A stretch of 24,436 nt of DNA from Methanocorpusculaceae archaeon UBA425 (GTDB lineage Archaea; Halobacteriota; Methanomicrobia; Methanomicrobiales; Methanocorpusculaceae). The stretch spans positions 1-24,436 of the forward strand of contig DAWV01000006.1 of the NCBI GenBank assembly GCA_002506085.1, read 5' to 3'. Below the pieces are notes generated by a model, which saw only the letters and a program-made list of their open reading frames with translations, did no database searches and was not told the origin of the DNA. Of this stretch, positions 14,566-22,255 are shown piece by piece. A program made the position numbers and the translations under genes. Within the stretch, counting starts at the first letter, position 1, and the number at the start of each line of letters is the position of its first letter.

Positions 14566-16257
14566 TTGGTTCAGCATATATTTTCAATAATAACCTCCCT
14601 GTGTCTCACCGTGCTTCTCGTATGTGCTGCCGGCTGTATAACCCCTGATTCATCTGATCTCAAACCTGTTTCAGATGAACAGATAAACGATATGAACAAT
14701 GCTCTTCTCCCGGTAATTCACACGGTTGATGATGAGATGGACTATGTTACCTCCTCTTTGTGGAATACCGCACGTAATCTGGATGGTATACCCGCAGATG
14801 ATCCCTCCGTTGAACTCGCATTATATAAACTAAGGAGCGAGATTCCGCTCTCAATCGAGATAGGCAGATTCGACAAGAATAATACATTGATTACCACGAC
14901 AAGGTATCTTGACCCGTGGTGGGTTCCCGGTGAGACGAAATCAGTTCTTAATTATCCCTTAGACGAACTTGAGGCCGCCGGCTCGTCCTGCATGGTCTCC
15001 GACTTCTACACGTATCAGGACGGGGACCGTGGGCTTATGATTATCACGCCCGTATATGACGCTAATGGAGAATATGACGGAGTGATCCGTCTTTCCTATG
15101 ATGTGGGAAGTTTATTCTCCGGACTCACCGGGTATCTCAAGAACGAATACGGCTATACATTATGGGTCGCACATTCGAACGGGTTGTTGTTCTATGATGA
15201 AAATACCGTGGAGATCGGACGAAATCTTACGACCGATGAACCGTATCAGACAGATCGCCTGCAAAACACAGTTCATGCTATTCTCTCGCAGAAATCAGGG
15301 AATGCCTCCTACATCTTCTATGATTCGGCCTGGAACGAAAAAACACAGGTGAATGCCGTGTGGAATACGGTGACTCTCGGATGCGGAAAGGAATGGCGGG
15401 TCGTTCTTACCGATAATGTTCCTGAGAGCGGGGACGTTAGCGGGATGAACACTACGGTGGATGAAATGAAGAATTTTGTCGAGAGTGCATACATTTATGC
15501 CCATAAAGTGGGTAAAGAGAAGGCTCTTGCCGAGTTCAATAATCCAAACGGAAAGTTCATTGATGGCGAGCTGTATATTTTTGCCTATGATATGAATGGG
15601 ACTGTCCTGGCCCTTCCCTATCAGCCGGATCTGATTGGGAAAAAACGCTGGTATCTGCAGGATACGACAGGGATTAAGTATATTCAGCGAACCACTGCCC
15701 AGGCACAATTGGGCGGCGGCTTTGTGTATTCACTGTACGAGAACCCAATCCGGAATTATGTGAGTGAGTTAAAGTTGTCGTATGTGATGTCTGTCGATGA
15801 CACCTGGTACCTTGGTTCCGGCATATATCTGCACAATCAGTCGAATACCCCCACGATTAATATTGACTGGCATAAGCGGGAAGAACTCGTCCGTCAGGTG
15901 AGAGGTATGGATTATCTCTCGATTGTTGAGGGGAATTCTGCGGTAACGAATCTGATTAATGATCCGGATAGTGACCTGTGCGGACAAGAGGGGTTGTATC
16001 CTTTTGCGATTTCGGAAAACGGAACGCTTCTGGCATATTCTATGAATCCATCGCTGGTTGGTACAAATCAGCTGAGTATGCATAATTCGTTTGGGATGTC
16101 AATCATGCGGGGGATTATTTCACTGTCTAATCAAGGCGGGGGACTGATGTATAGCAAGGTGTGGAATCCGGAGACGACAGAGGAGACCTATGTTCTGATT
16201 TATGTGGAGCCGGCGGATGATTCGACATATTTCGGAAGTATGCTGGTTATCGAGTGA
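14566..16257 (+). CDS. Lipoprotein with three Cache-like sensor modules
   Basis: A 563-residue protein with TTG start. Residues 1-23 are a signal peptide and Cys24 is a lipobox cysteine (VCAAGC), so it should be a membrane-anchored extracytoplasmic lipoprotein. Residues about 45-285 resemble a double-Cache sensor (LSIEIGRFDKNNTLITTT, GLMIITPVYDANGEYDGVI). Residues about 300-420 form a second Cache-like module (LYIFAYDMNGTVLALPYQPD, then GGGFVYSLYENP), and about 440-562 a third (LYPFAISENGTLLAYSMNPS, then GGGLMYSKVWNP). The last two align with each other and are an internal duplication. Cache domains bind small extracellular ligands. No kinase, methyl-accepting or cyclase output domain and no transmembrane helix follows, so it would have to work through a partner or as a binding protein. 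A TATA-like TTAACTATAATTA at about 14511-14524 precedes it. Confidence 0.83.
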   Translation: MVQHIFSIITSLCLTVLLVCAAGCITPDSSDLKPVSDEQINDMNNALLPVIHTVDDEMDYVTSSLWNTARNLDGIPADDPSVELALYKLRSEIPLSIEIGRFDKNNTLITTTRYLDPWWVPGETKSVLNYPLDELEAAGSSCMVSDFYTYQDGDRGLMIITPVYDANGEYDGVIRLSYDVGSLFSGLTGYLKNEYGYTLWVAHSNGLLFYDENTVEIGRNLTTDEPYQTDRLQNTVHAILSQKSGNASYIFYDSAWNEKTQVNAVWNTVTLGCGKEWRVVLTDNVPESGDVSGMNTTVDEMKNFVESAYIYAHKVGKEKALAEFNNPNGKFIDGELYIFAYDMNGTVLALPYQPDLIGKKRWYLQDTTGIKYIQRTTAQAQLGGGFVYSLYENPIRNYVSELKLSYVMSVDDTWYLGSGIYLHNQSNTPTINIDWHKREELVRQVRGMDYLSIVEGNSAVTNLINDPDSDLCGQEGLYPFAISENGTLLAYSMNPSLVGTNQLSMHNSFGMSIMRGIISLSNQGGGLMYSKVWNPETTEETYVLIYVEPADDSTYFGSMLVIE

Positions 16258-16422
16258 GGTTGTCCGGAAATACTGACTGTCCGGTCAATAGAAAAACGGT
16301 GTTAATAATCCCCATCTTTTTGATGTCCTGACTCTCAGGAAACATCATTCGGGCCGGGACTTGTGACCCGAAACATAAACCTCATGATACAGACACAATT
16401 AATAGATGAAACCGGAGAATAA
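16258..16422. other. Spacer with two stem-loops after the Cache lipoprotein gene
   Basis: TGATGTCCTGA-CTC-TCAGG with ACATCA (16321-16347) forms an 11-bp stem with a 2-nt bulge. TTCGGG (16348-16353) and CCCGAA (16367-16372) form a second stem with a 13-nt loop. Neither is followed at once by a long T-run. They could be 3' ends of the convergent transcripts or part of a small RNA. Confidence 0.35.
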
Positions 16423-16584
16423 TTATCTTGAAATCAGACTGTTTGCCGCCTTGATAAACAGGCACTCGCCAGTTCCAAGTTCATAAAAAGTATCAGCTTT
16501 ATTATCGATTTTAGCATCGGCACGCCAGAACTTACACTGCTTGCCCATACATCTTTCTTTTGTTATCGGACAAATAAACCCCAT
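16423..16584 (-). CDS. Small four-cysteine protein
   Basis: A 53-residue protein if started at ATG 16584 (MGFICPITKERC); an ATG at 16620 would add 12 residues. The shorter start is preferred because a minus-strand TATA box TTTATTTATG (16608-16617) lies about 28 nt upstream, giving a leaderless message. The three early cysteines in CPITKERCMGKQCKFW and a later GECLF could bind zinc or an iron-sulfur cluster. Short proteins with a CP(x)nC-x-G-xx-C-xx-W pattern occur in other methanogens and bacteria as I recall, without known function. It is soluble, with no signal peptide. I cannot assign a role. Confidence 0.6.
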   Translation of the reverse strand: MGFICPITKERCMGKQCKFWRADAKIDNKADTFYELGTGECLFIKAANSLISR

Positions 16585-16607
16585 GATAAAAAAATTGGGC
16601 GCGGCAT

Positions 16608-16617
16608 CATAAATAAA
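16608..16617 (-). promoter_or_regulatory. TATA box of the small four-cysteine gene
   Basis: TTTATTTATG on the minus strand, centred about 28 nt from ATG 16584. It decides the shorter, leaderless start. Confidence 0.5.
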
Positions 16618-16727
16618 CATCGGAAGACTATCTTCAAAGATAAATTATTGGAGGAGATTGGATAAGTTGGGGTCTATGTCTCTGCAATTTATTTTATTGC
16701 GAGTAAAATTCTGACAAATCTCAGGCA

Positions 16728-18164
16728 TCATTTTTTTTTACAATATCCGGTGATTTCCCCATGTCCCCCGCAGACAATCCACTCTCCCTCCTCCATCTGA
16801 TTAAATACTGCTTCTCTGGTCTGCCGTGCTTTTTTGGAATCCATATTCACACTTGTCATCAGATACGGCGCAAGAACATTAAACTCAGCCTGCTCCGGAG
16901 AAAACCCGCGGGCATTCACGAAAACATCCCCGGTAAAAATCAGATGATGTTCACTGCATACGAGAATAATCTCTCCGTGAACATGACCTCCGTTTCCTTC
17001 GTAGACCTCGAACCTCAGTCCAAAAAATTCCAGATTTCCGATTCGTGACAATGCTTTTCTATCATCCTCTTCCTCCTCATTAATCACGGTCAGTTTATTC
17101 AGAGACGGCGGCGTGTAGCCTGAGAGAATTCTGCCGATTCTGCAGAACGGAGCATGTGCCGGATTCTGCTCACGGAAATTATCTTCACCATTGTTTTCCA
17201 GAACAAAATTCTCATAACTATTTCTGCTGAGATATACCCGTTCAAACAAATCAAGCAGACCGCAATGATCCGTATCAACATGGGTTATGACAATCTCTTT
17301 CTGCATCGTATCAAAAGCAGGAAACAGAGAATGAAAAATCTGATTCATCTCTTCCCGGTAACAGGCAAACCCGGAATCGACAAAAAGAAGTGAGTCTCCC
17401 TCTTCTAAAATATAGACATTACTGCCGCACGGCGGTTCAATCAGATGAAGCGTTACGTTGTCGCTAATCTCCCGATGGGAAATCCTGGGTTGGAACATAT
17501 TGCCTTTGTGTTTCGCGAGTTTATCTGCATACTTTCCGATATACTCAAAGGTTTTGTAGGGAGACTCATTCTTTTCATCCAGCATCTGCATAATGAGATT
17601 CGAGTCCGCAATCAGGTCAAGGGTGTCTTTTCGTCCGAGATGGAGCTTGTTTGCAATCTCGTTTGCAAATGAGATATAAAAAACGGTATTGTCCAGCGTT
17701 TTTTCGCTTTTATCATAATCAATAATACGTACTTTACAGAGCCCGGCCGCGTCTTCAAGGAAGTTCTTAATATCTCCCGGATGCTCGATAAACAATCCCA
17801 TTTTGAAGAACTGGTAGTCTGTGCCGTTTTCCTGCGAACTGATATATGAGATATTGAAATCATAACGGTTTATGGTTTCAAGAATAGGAAGAAGAGCCCC
17901 GGGGGTATCCGGCAGCTGGAACTCGATCAGGATTACTTTTGCCTCTGCGATTTCGTTGGACAGATAACCGAACCTGGCAAGTTCATCCGAGATAGCCTTT
18001 ACTTTCTCCTCTGTTCCGGCAACATCTATGAAGAGAGTGTGGGTATCAACCGCTTTATTGTAACTGACCCGGGTGATATTCACGTCTGCACCTGATATCA
18101 CCTGTCCGGCTTTCAGAAAAGCGCCGGGCGTATCCGGCATTTTCGTGATAAACGTCTTTCTCAT
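16728..18164 (-). CDS. ACT-ACT-metallo-beta-lactamase fusion protein
   Basis: A 478-residue protein with two ACT domains (about 1-75, with MPDTPGAFLKAGQVI and VNITRVSYN, and 77-150, with LPDTPGALLPILETINRYDF and NISYISS), a helical linker (about 151-235) and an MBL-fold hydrolase domain (about 236-475). The MBL metal motif reads H295-x-D297-x-D299-H300 (ITHVDTDHCG), so the usual second histidine is aspartate. GGHVHGE (His394/His396), Asp413 in FTGDVF and His468 in CGGHGE complete a plausible dinuclear site. ACT domains usually bind amino acids. The gene begins 7 nt after argB and should be co-transcribed with argC-argJ-argB, but arginine synthesis has no known step for it. It may be a ligand-gated hydrolase. 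The substrate is unknown and no strong ribosome binding site is seen. Confidence 0.88.
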   Translation of the reverse strand: MRKTFITKMPDTPGAFLKAGQVISGADVNITRVSYNKAVDTHTLFIDVAGTEEKVKAISDELARFGYLSNEIAEAKVILIEFQLPDTPGALLPILETINRYDFNISYISSQENGTDYQFFKMGLFIEHPGDIKNFLEDAAGLCKVRIIDYDKSEKTLDNTVFYISFANEIANKLHLGRKDTLDLIADSNLIMQMLDEKNESPYKTFEYIGKYADKLAKHKGNMFQPRISHREISDNVTLHLIEPPCGSNVYILEEGDSLLFVDSGFACYREEMNQIFHSLFPAFDTMQKEIVITHVDTDHCGLLDLFERVYLSRNSYENFVLENNGEDNFREQNPAHAPFCRIGRILSGYTPPSLNKLTVINEEEEDDRKALSRIGNLEFFGLRFEVYEGNGGHVHGEIILVCSEHHLIFTGDVFVNARGFSPEQAEFNVLAPYLMTSVNMDSKKARQTREAVFNQMEEGEWIVCGGHGEITGYCKKK

Positions 18165-18171
18165 TTCTTAT

Positions 18172-19059
18172 TCAGAGGGAAATCATTGATGCCGTAATCA
18201 TTGTTCCGACACCGTCATTTGTGAATAGTTCGAGAAGGAGATTATGCTCGGAGTTACCGTTCAGGATATGTGCCCCCTCGACACCGTGACGAACCGCATT
18301 CACGCTCGCTTCCAGTTTCGGAATCATTCCGCCGGAAATCGTTCCGTCCGCCATCAGGGCATCCACATTTTTCAGCGTAAGTCTGTGGAAAATCTCCGTC
18401 CGGTCCTTATTCATCACACCGTCCACATCGGTCAGGGATATGAACTTGAACGCTTTCAAAGAGATGGCAATCTCTCCAGCCATCGTGTCGGCGTTGATGT
18501 TTAAGTCGTTACCCTTCCGGTCAAGTGCCAGCGGTGAAATTACCGGGATATAGCCTGCATCGAGGAGCGTCTCAAGAAGCTGCGGGTTGATTTCTTTTAC
18601 ATCGCCGACAAATCCAAGATCCACATCAATCTCCTGATCTCCGACCATGACTTTCCGGAGTGGGGTCTTCTCGGCTATAACGAGGCCTCCGTCGTTTCCG
18701 GAGATACCCACGCCTTTTGCCCCGTTCTTTGCAATCATCGAAACAATCATGTTTCCAATTTTACCCGCAAGGACCATCTGGGCGATTTCGAGGGTTTCTG
18801 CATCTGTCACACGGAGACCGCCGACAAAGTGCGGCTCTTTTCCGACTGCCTTCATCTTCTCGGTAATTTCCGGTCCTCCGCCGTGAACGAGAACAACACG
18901 CATTCCCACATAGTGGAGAAGAACCGCATCCTGAACGACCGTGTTCAGGATTACCGGGTCCACCATTGCGTGTCCGCCTAATTTGATTACAATCGTTTTT
19001 TTGTGGAACTTCCGAATGTATGGAAGTGCCTCCATCAGCACATTCTGCCTATTGTTCAT
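18172..19059 (-). CDS. argB: Acetylglutamate kinase
   Basis: ArgB phosphorylates N-acetyl-L-glutamate with ATP, the controlled step of arginine synthesis. It has 295 residues of the amino acid kinase fold. Motifs are TIVIKLGGHAMVD, VLVHGGGPEI, VGISGNDGGLV, LNINADTMAGEIA and GGMIPKLEASVNAV. The N-terminal helix before the kinase core (NVLMEALPYIRKFHKKT) resembles that of hexameric, arginine-inhibited enzymes, so feedback inhibition by arginine is likely. That pattern goes with the cyclic ArgJ pathway. The ATG overlaps the argJ stop by 4 nt. Confidence 0.97.
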   Translation of the reverse strand: MNNRQNVLMEALPYIRKFHKKTIVIKLGGHAMVDPVILNTVVQDAVLLHYVGMRVVLVHGGGPEITEKMKAVGKEPHFVGGLRVTDAETLEIAQMVLAGKIGNMIVSMIAKNGAKGVGISGNDGGLVIAEKTPLRKVMVGDQEIDVDLGFVGDVKEINPQLLETLLDAGYIPVISPLALDRKGNDLNINADTMAGEIAISLKAFKFISLTDVDGVMNKDRTEIFHRLTLKNVDALMADGTISGGMIPKLEASVNAVRHGVEGAHILNGNSEHNLLLELFTNDGVGTMITASMISL

Positions 19060-20219
19060 GTTGTATACTTCCCGTTGATTTCCACATATTTTTCTGTCAG
19101 GTCACAGCCCCATGCGGTGGCCTGCTTGTTTCCCGACTCGAGCATGAGGGTAAACACCACGTGATCGCCCGCCATTGCGGCTTTTGCCTTTACCAGGTCT
19201 GCCACGATGAGACCGTTTTTCACCAGCATTACCTCACCCTCTCCTTCACCAATCGAAAGAGAAAGCTCCTCGACAGTGAATTCGACACCCGAGTATCCTG
19301 CGGCACAGACAACTCTGCCCCAGTTCGGGTCTTCTCCGTATACCGCACTCTTGACCAGAGGGGAGGTCACAACGGATTTTGCGATTGTCTCTGCGTCGCG
19401 TTCGCGTTTGCAGCCGAAGACCTTGACCTCCAGCATCTTGGTTGCTCCTTCTCCGTCTGCCGCAATCTGTTTTGCAAGATTGATGCATACGGTTTCAAGA
19501 GCCTGTGAGAACTCGGTCACATGAACGTGTCCCGCTTCGCCGGTTGCCGTGCAGAAGAGAGAATCATTCGTGCTCTCGTCGCCGTCCACAACAACTCTGT
19601 TGAGGCTCCTCTTCACCGCAGACTTCAGGCATGCCTGAAGCTGTTTTGCCGGAATTTCCGCGTCCGTATACACGAAGGAGAGCATGGTCCCCATATTCGG
19701 GGCAATCATACCTGACCCTTTGCAGATTCCCGCGACGGTAAACCCTTCACGGCGCACGATGGCATGTTTCTGCTTTGTATCGGTCGTCATTATTGCTTTT
19801 GCGGCGGCAATTTCTGCTTCGGGTGAGTGGGCGAGTTTGCCGGCTACGTCTCCTGCCTGTCGTCTGATGAGGTCAAGGTCAAGATATCTCCCGATTACTC
19901 CGGTGCTTGCGACTCCGCACTCGAGTTCGTCGATTTTAAGAGCTTCTGCTCCGATGGCTGCCATCTTTTCCGCGTCAACGAGTCCCTGCTTGCCGGTGTA
20001 TGCATTGGCACAGCCGGAGTTTACGATGATCCCTGATAATTTTCCGCGTTTGGTTCTTTCTGCCATCAGGTTCACAACAGGTGCGCGCACCCGGTTTTTC
20101 GTAAATACCGCCGCTCCGGTTCCGGATGCCTGGATGAGGGCAAGTCCATACTTTCCCTCTTTTATTCCCCAGGCATTCACGCCCTCGACAGCGCAGATAC
20201 TCTTGAATGCGTCATTCAT
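19056..20219 (-). CDS. argJ: Ornithine acetyltransferase / N-acetylglutamate synthase
   Basis: ArgJ moves the acetyl group from N-acetylornithine to glutamate and so recycles it. It has 387 residues. The proenzyme cuts itself to make a catalytic N-terminal threonine; here the site is Gly177-Thr178 in GSGMIAPNMGTMLSF, with glycine where many members have alanine. Other motifs are IIVNSGCANAYTG, VASTGVIG, MTTDTKQK, VVDGDESTNDSLF, the EDPNWGR loop and the C-terminal DLTEKYVEINGKYTT. Whether it is mono- or bifunctional cannot be read reliably. It overlaps argC and argB by 4 nt each, which indicates a tightly coupled operon. Confidence 0.97.
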   Translation of the reverse strand: MNDAFKSICAVEGVNAWGIKEGKYGLALIQASGTGAAVFTKNRVRAPVVNLMAERTKRGKLSGIIVNSGCANAYTGKQGLVDAEKMAAIGAEALKIDELECGVASTGVIGRYLDLDLIRRQAGDVAGKLAHSPEAEIAAAKAIMTTDTKQKHAIVRREGFTVAGICKGSGMIAPNMGTMLSFVYTDAEIPAKQLQACLKSAVKRSLNRVVVDGDESTNDSLFCTATGEAGHVHVTEFSQALETVCINLAKQIAADGEGATKMLEVKVFGCKRERDAETIAKSVVTSPLVKSAVYGEDPNWGRVVCAAGYSGVEFTVEELSLSIGEGEGEVMLVKNGLIVADLVKAKAAMAGDHVVFTLMLESGNKQATAWGCDLTEKYVEINGKYTT

Positions 20220-21208
20220 GGGAACATCCCCGGCATTCTGAGACCTTCAGATTCATCATATCCGCACATGATGTTCATGTTCTGGACTGCCTGACCCGCG
20301 GCTCCCTTGACAAGATTGTCAATCGCTGAAATTGTGACGAGTCTCATTCCGTCATTCTCCAGCTCGAAGTTGATATCACAGAAGTTTGAACCTCTGACTC
20401 CGCCGAGTTTTGCGGTCTGGAGTCTGACGAAGTGTTCATTTTTGTAGAAATCCTCGTAGAGTTTCTGGATTTGTTCCAGTTCCATCGGTTCATTGAAGAG
20501 GATATGGGCAGTTGTGATAATTCCACGAATTGCCGGGAGGAGATGGGGGGTGAAGTAGACCTGTGCCTTTGAACCGAGGAATGCGGCTTCCTGACGCATT
20601 TCCGGGAGGTGTCTGTGGGCTGTTATTTTATAGGGCGCGATGTTTTCGTCGACGTTTGGGAAGTGGGTGGTTGAGGATATCGAATCTCCTGCTCCTGAAA
20701 CGCCGGTCTTTGAATCATAAATTATTGTGTTCGCAAGTTTTGCAACCGGAGCTGCCGCGAGCGTGGCCCCGGTCGGAAAACAGCCGGGGTTTGCAACAAA
20801 CATTGCGTTTTTGATCTCTTTCCGGTGAAGTTCCGGAATTCCATAGGGTGCTTTAAAGTAATCTGTATGTTTGACCCCGTATGTTTTTTCGTAGATATCT
20901 CTCGGGAGACGGTAGTCTGCAGAGAAGTCGACGGTTTTGATGCCCCGCTCTTTGAGTTTTCCCGCATACTGCATGGCCGCTGTGTGCGGTACTGCGAGGA
21001 AGACAAAGTCAGCTTCGATGTTTTCCACATCGGGGTTTGTGTAATCAAGATCGATGAGATTTTTTAAATGTATGTGATCCTTCGTTACCGGGGTGCCTGC
21101 CAGTTTCCGTGATGTGGCACAGACTATGTTTGCCTCTTTATGGGTGAGTAATAGCCTGATGAGGTCGCCCCCGGCGTAACCGGATGCTCCGACAATCGCG
21201 ATATCCAT
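20216..21208 (-). CDS. argC: N-acetyl-gamma-glutamyl-phosphate reductase
   Basis: ArgC reduces acetylglutamyl phosphate to the semialdehyde with NADPH. It has 330 residues. The N-terminal Rossmann motif is AIVGASGYAGGDLIRLL and the catalytic cysteine is Cys143 in VANPGCFPTGATLA; FLAVPHTAAMQ, VDFSADYRL and YGIPELHR are also typical. It is the first gene of argC-argJ-argB-(ACT-MBL). A minus-strand TATA element (ATCTTTAAACTAC, core about 21234-21239) is about 28 nt upstream of the ATG, so the message is probably leaderless. The ADP-ribosylglycohydrolase homologue ends only 41 nt upstream, so readthrough from it is possible. Confidence 0.97.
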   Translation of the reverse strand: MDIAIVGASGYAGGDLIRLLLTHKEANIVCATSRKLAGTPVTKDHIHLKNLIDLDYTNPDVENIEADFVFLAVPHTAAMQYAGKLKERGIKTVDFSADYRLPRDIYEKTYGVKHTDYFKAPYGIPELHRKEIKNAMFVANPGCFPTGATLAAAPVAKLANTIIYDSKTGVSGAGDSISSTTHFPNVDENIAPYKITAHRHLPEMRQEAAFLGSKAQVYFTPHLLPAIRGIITTAHILFNEPMELEQIQKLYEDFYKNEHFVRLQTAKLGGVRGSNFCDINFELENDGMRLVTISAIDNLVKGAAGQAVQNMNIMCGYDESEGLRMPGMFP

Positions 21209-21229
21209 ACGTAAATTATTGGTTTACAA

Positions 21230-21242
21230 GTAGTTTAAAGAT
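21230..21242 (-). promoter_or_regulatory. TATA box of the argC operon
   Basis: TTTAAA core on the minus strand in the 41-bp gap, centred about 28 nt from the argC ATG. This suggests a leaderless arg transcript independent of the upstream gene. Confidence 0.5.
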
Positions 21243-21249
21243 GTTATTC

Positions 21250-22173
21250 TCAGGACTCCTGAACCTGGGTTTTGCTGCCTCTGTTCAGGAGTTTTTCTGC
21301 CAGTTCAAGAAAGATGCCAACTCTCTCGAGGGACGGGATTAAATCCTCCGGCAGGGCGGAAATTCCGAATCTGGCGCCGGAAAAGGCTCCGCAGAGGAGT
21401 GATATCGTATCGGCATTCCCTCCGCAGGTGGAGGATATCCCGAGAAGTTCACGCGGAACATAGTAACGTTTGCAGAAGAAAACCGCAAGGGGGAGCGTCT
21501 GGTAAACAGAGGAAGAGTTTCCGATTCTGCTGACCGCAGCTCCGACCGGCATCCCGGTATGTTCGATTTTGATTGCGGTATCTATTTTTTGCGCGAGCAG
21601 CGGGTCCATATTTTCCGCAGCCGTCTTCATAGCATCGAAGGCTTTGTTCACATCGCTCGTTTCAAGAAGCGTGTTCAAAAGAAGGGCAAATCCGATTGCG
21701 GCCGCGTGAACTCCGGGGTGGGTCTGGGTTATGCTGCAGGCGGAGAGGAGTTCCTTCGCCATCTCTTTTCTGTCTTTGAATGCAAGAGCAAACGGAATCG
21801 AAAGACCCATACAGCCGGCACTGTCCGAGTTGATGCCGGATTCGGTGAGATTGCCGGTTTTTTCCATATTTTTACAGGCTGCGTAGGTTGCCCCGTCCGG
21901 GTATCTGAATTTATCCAGAGTATAGGTCCGGAGGAGTTCTTTTGCATATTCTTTTTTGTCCCACACATTGCCTGCAAGAAGGCGGGAGGCGATGAGAATG
22001 AGTTGTCCGTCGTCGGTGTACTGACCCGGGAGGAGGTTATGATTTGGATGACCTTTGTATGCCCTGCCGAATGCAGGTGTTGTTAAAAAACGGGCGGTGG
22101 TGGTCTCGTCCGCCATCCCAAGAGCGTCACCAAGGATTGCACCTATAAGGCATCCTTTGTACTTATTGAGCAT
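21250..22173 (-). CDS. ADP-ribosylglycohydrolase family protein (DraG/ARH-like)
   Basis: A 307-residue all-helical protein of the family that removes ADP-ribose from protein side chains or related compounds. Visible are the N-terminal KGCLIGAILGDALGMADE, the metal motif TDD at 53-55 (followed by Gly rather than the usual Thr), SAGCMGLSIPFAL, THPGVHAAAIGFALLL and the second metal motif GGNADT at 250-255. In DraG and ARH proteins that motif is GGDxDT; here the first aspartate is Asn252, while Asp254 and Thr255 are kept. The activity could therefore be altered. It lies directly upstream of argC on the same strand and diverges from nop5 across 82 bp. The target is unknown. Confidence 0.87.
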   Translation of the reverse strand: MLNKYKGCLIGAILGDALGMADETTTARFLTTPAFGRAYKGHPNHNLLPGQYTDDGQLILIASRLLAGNVWDKKEYAKELLRTYTLDKFRYPDGATYAACKNMEKTGNLTESGINSDSAGCMGLSIPFALAFKDRKEMAKELLSACSITQTHPGVHAAAIGFALLLNTLLETSDVNKAFDAMKTAAENMDPLLAQKIDTAIKIEHTGMPVGAAVSRIGNSSSVYQTLPLAVFFCKRYYVPRELLGISSTCGGNADTISLLCGAFSGARFGISALPEDLIPSLERVGIFLELAEKLLNRGSKTQVQES

Positions 22174-22255
22174 GATGTATTATTGAAAGGGCTCTGTGTT
22201 AATTGTTATGGTGTTTCTCGCTATCTATATCCCCCAAAAAAGCCCATCTTAATAC
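22174..22255. promoter_or_regulatory. Divergent promoter region DraG-like gene / nop5
   Basis: For nop5 a TATA-like CTATATCC (about 22224-22231) lies about 28 nt before ATG 22256. For the minus strand an AATTAACA-type box near 22199-22210 lies about 30 nt before ATG 22173. Both predict near-leaderless messages. Confidence 0.4.
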
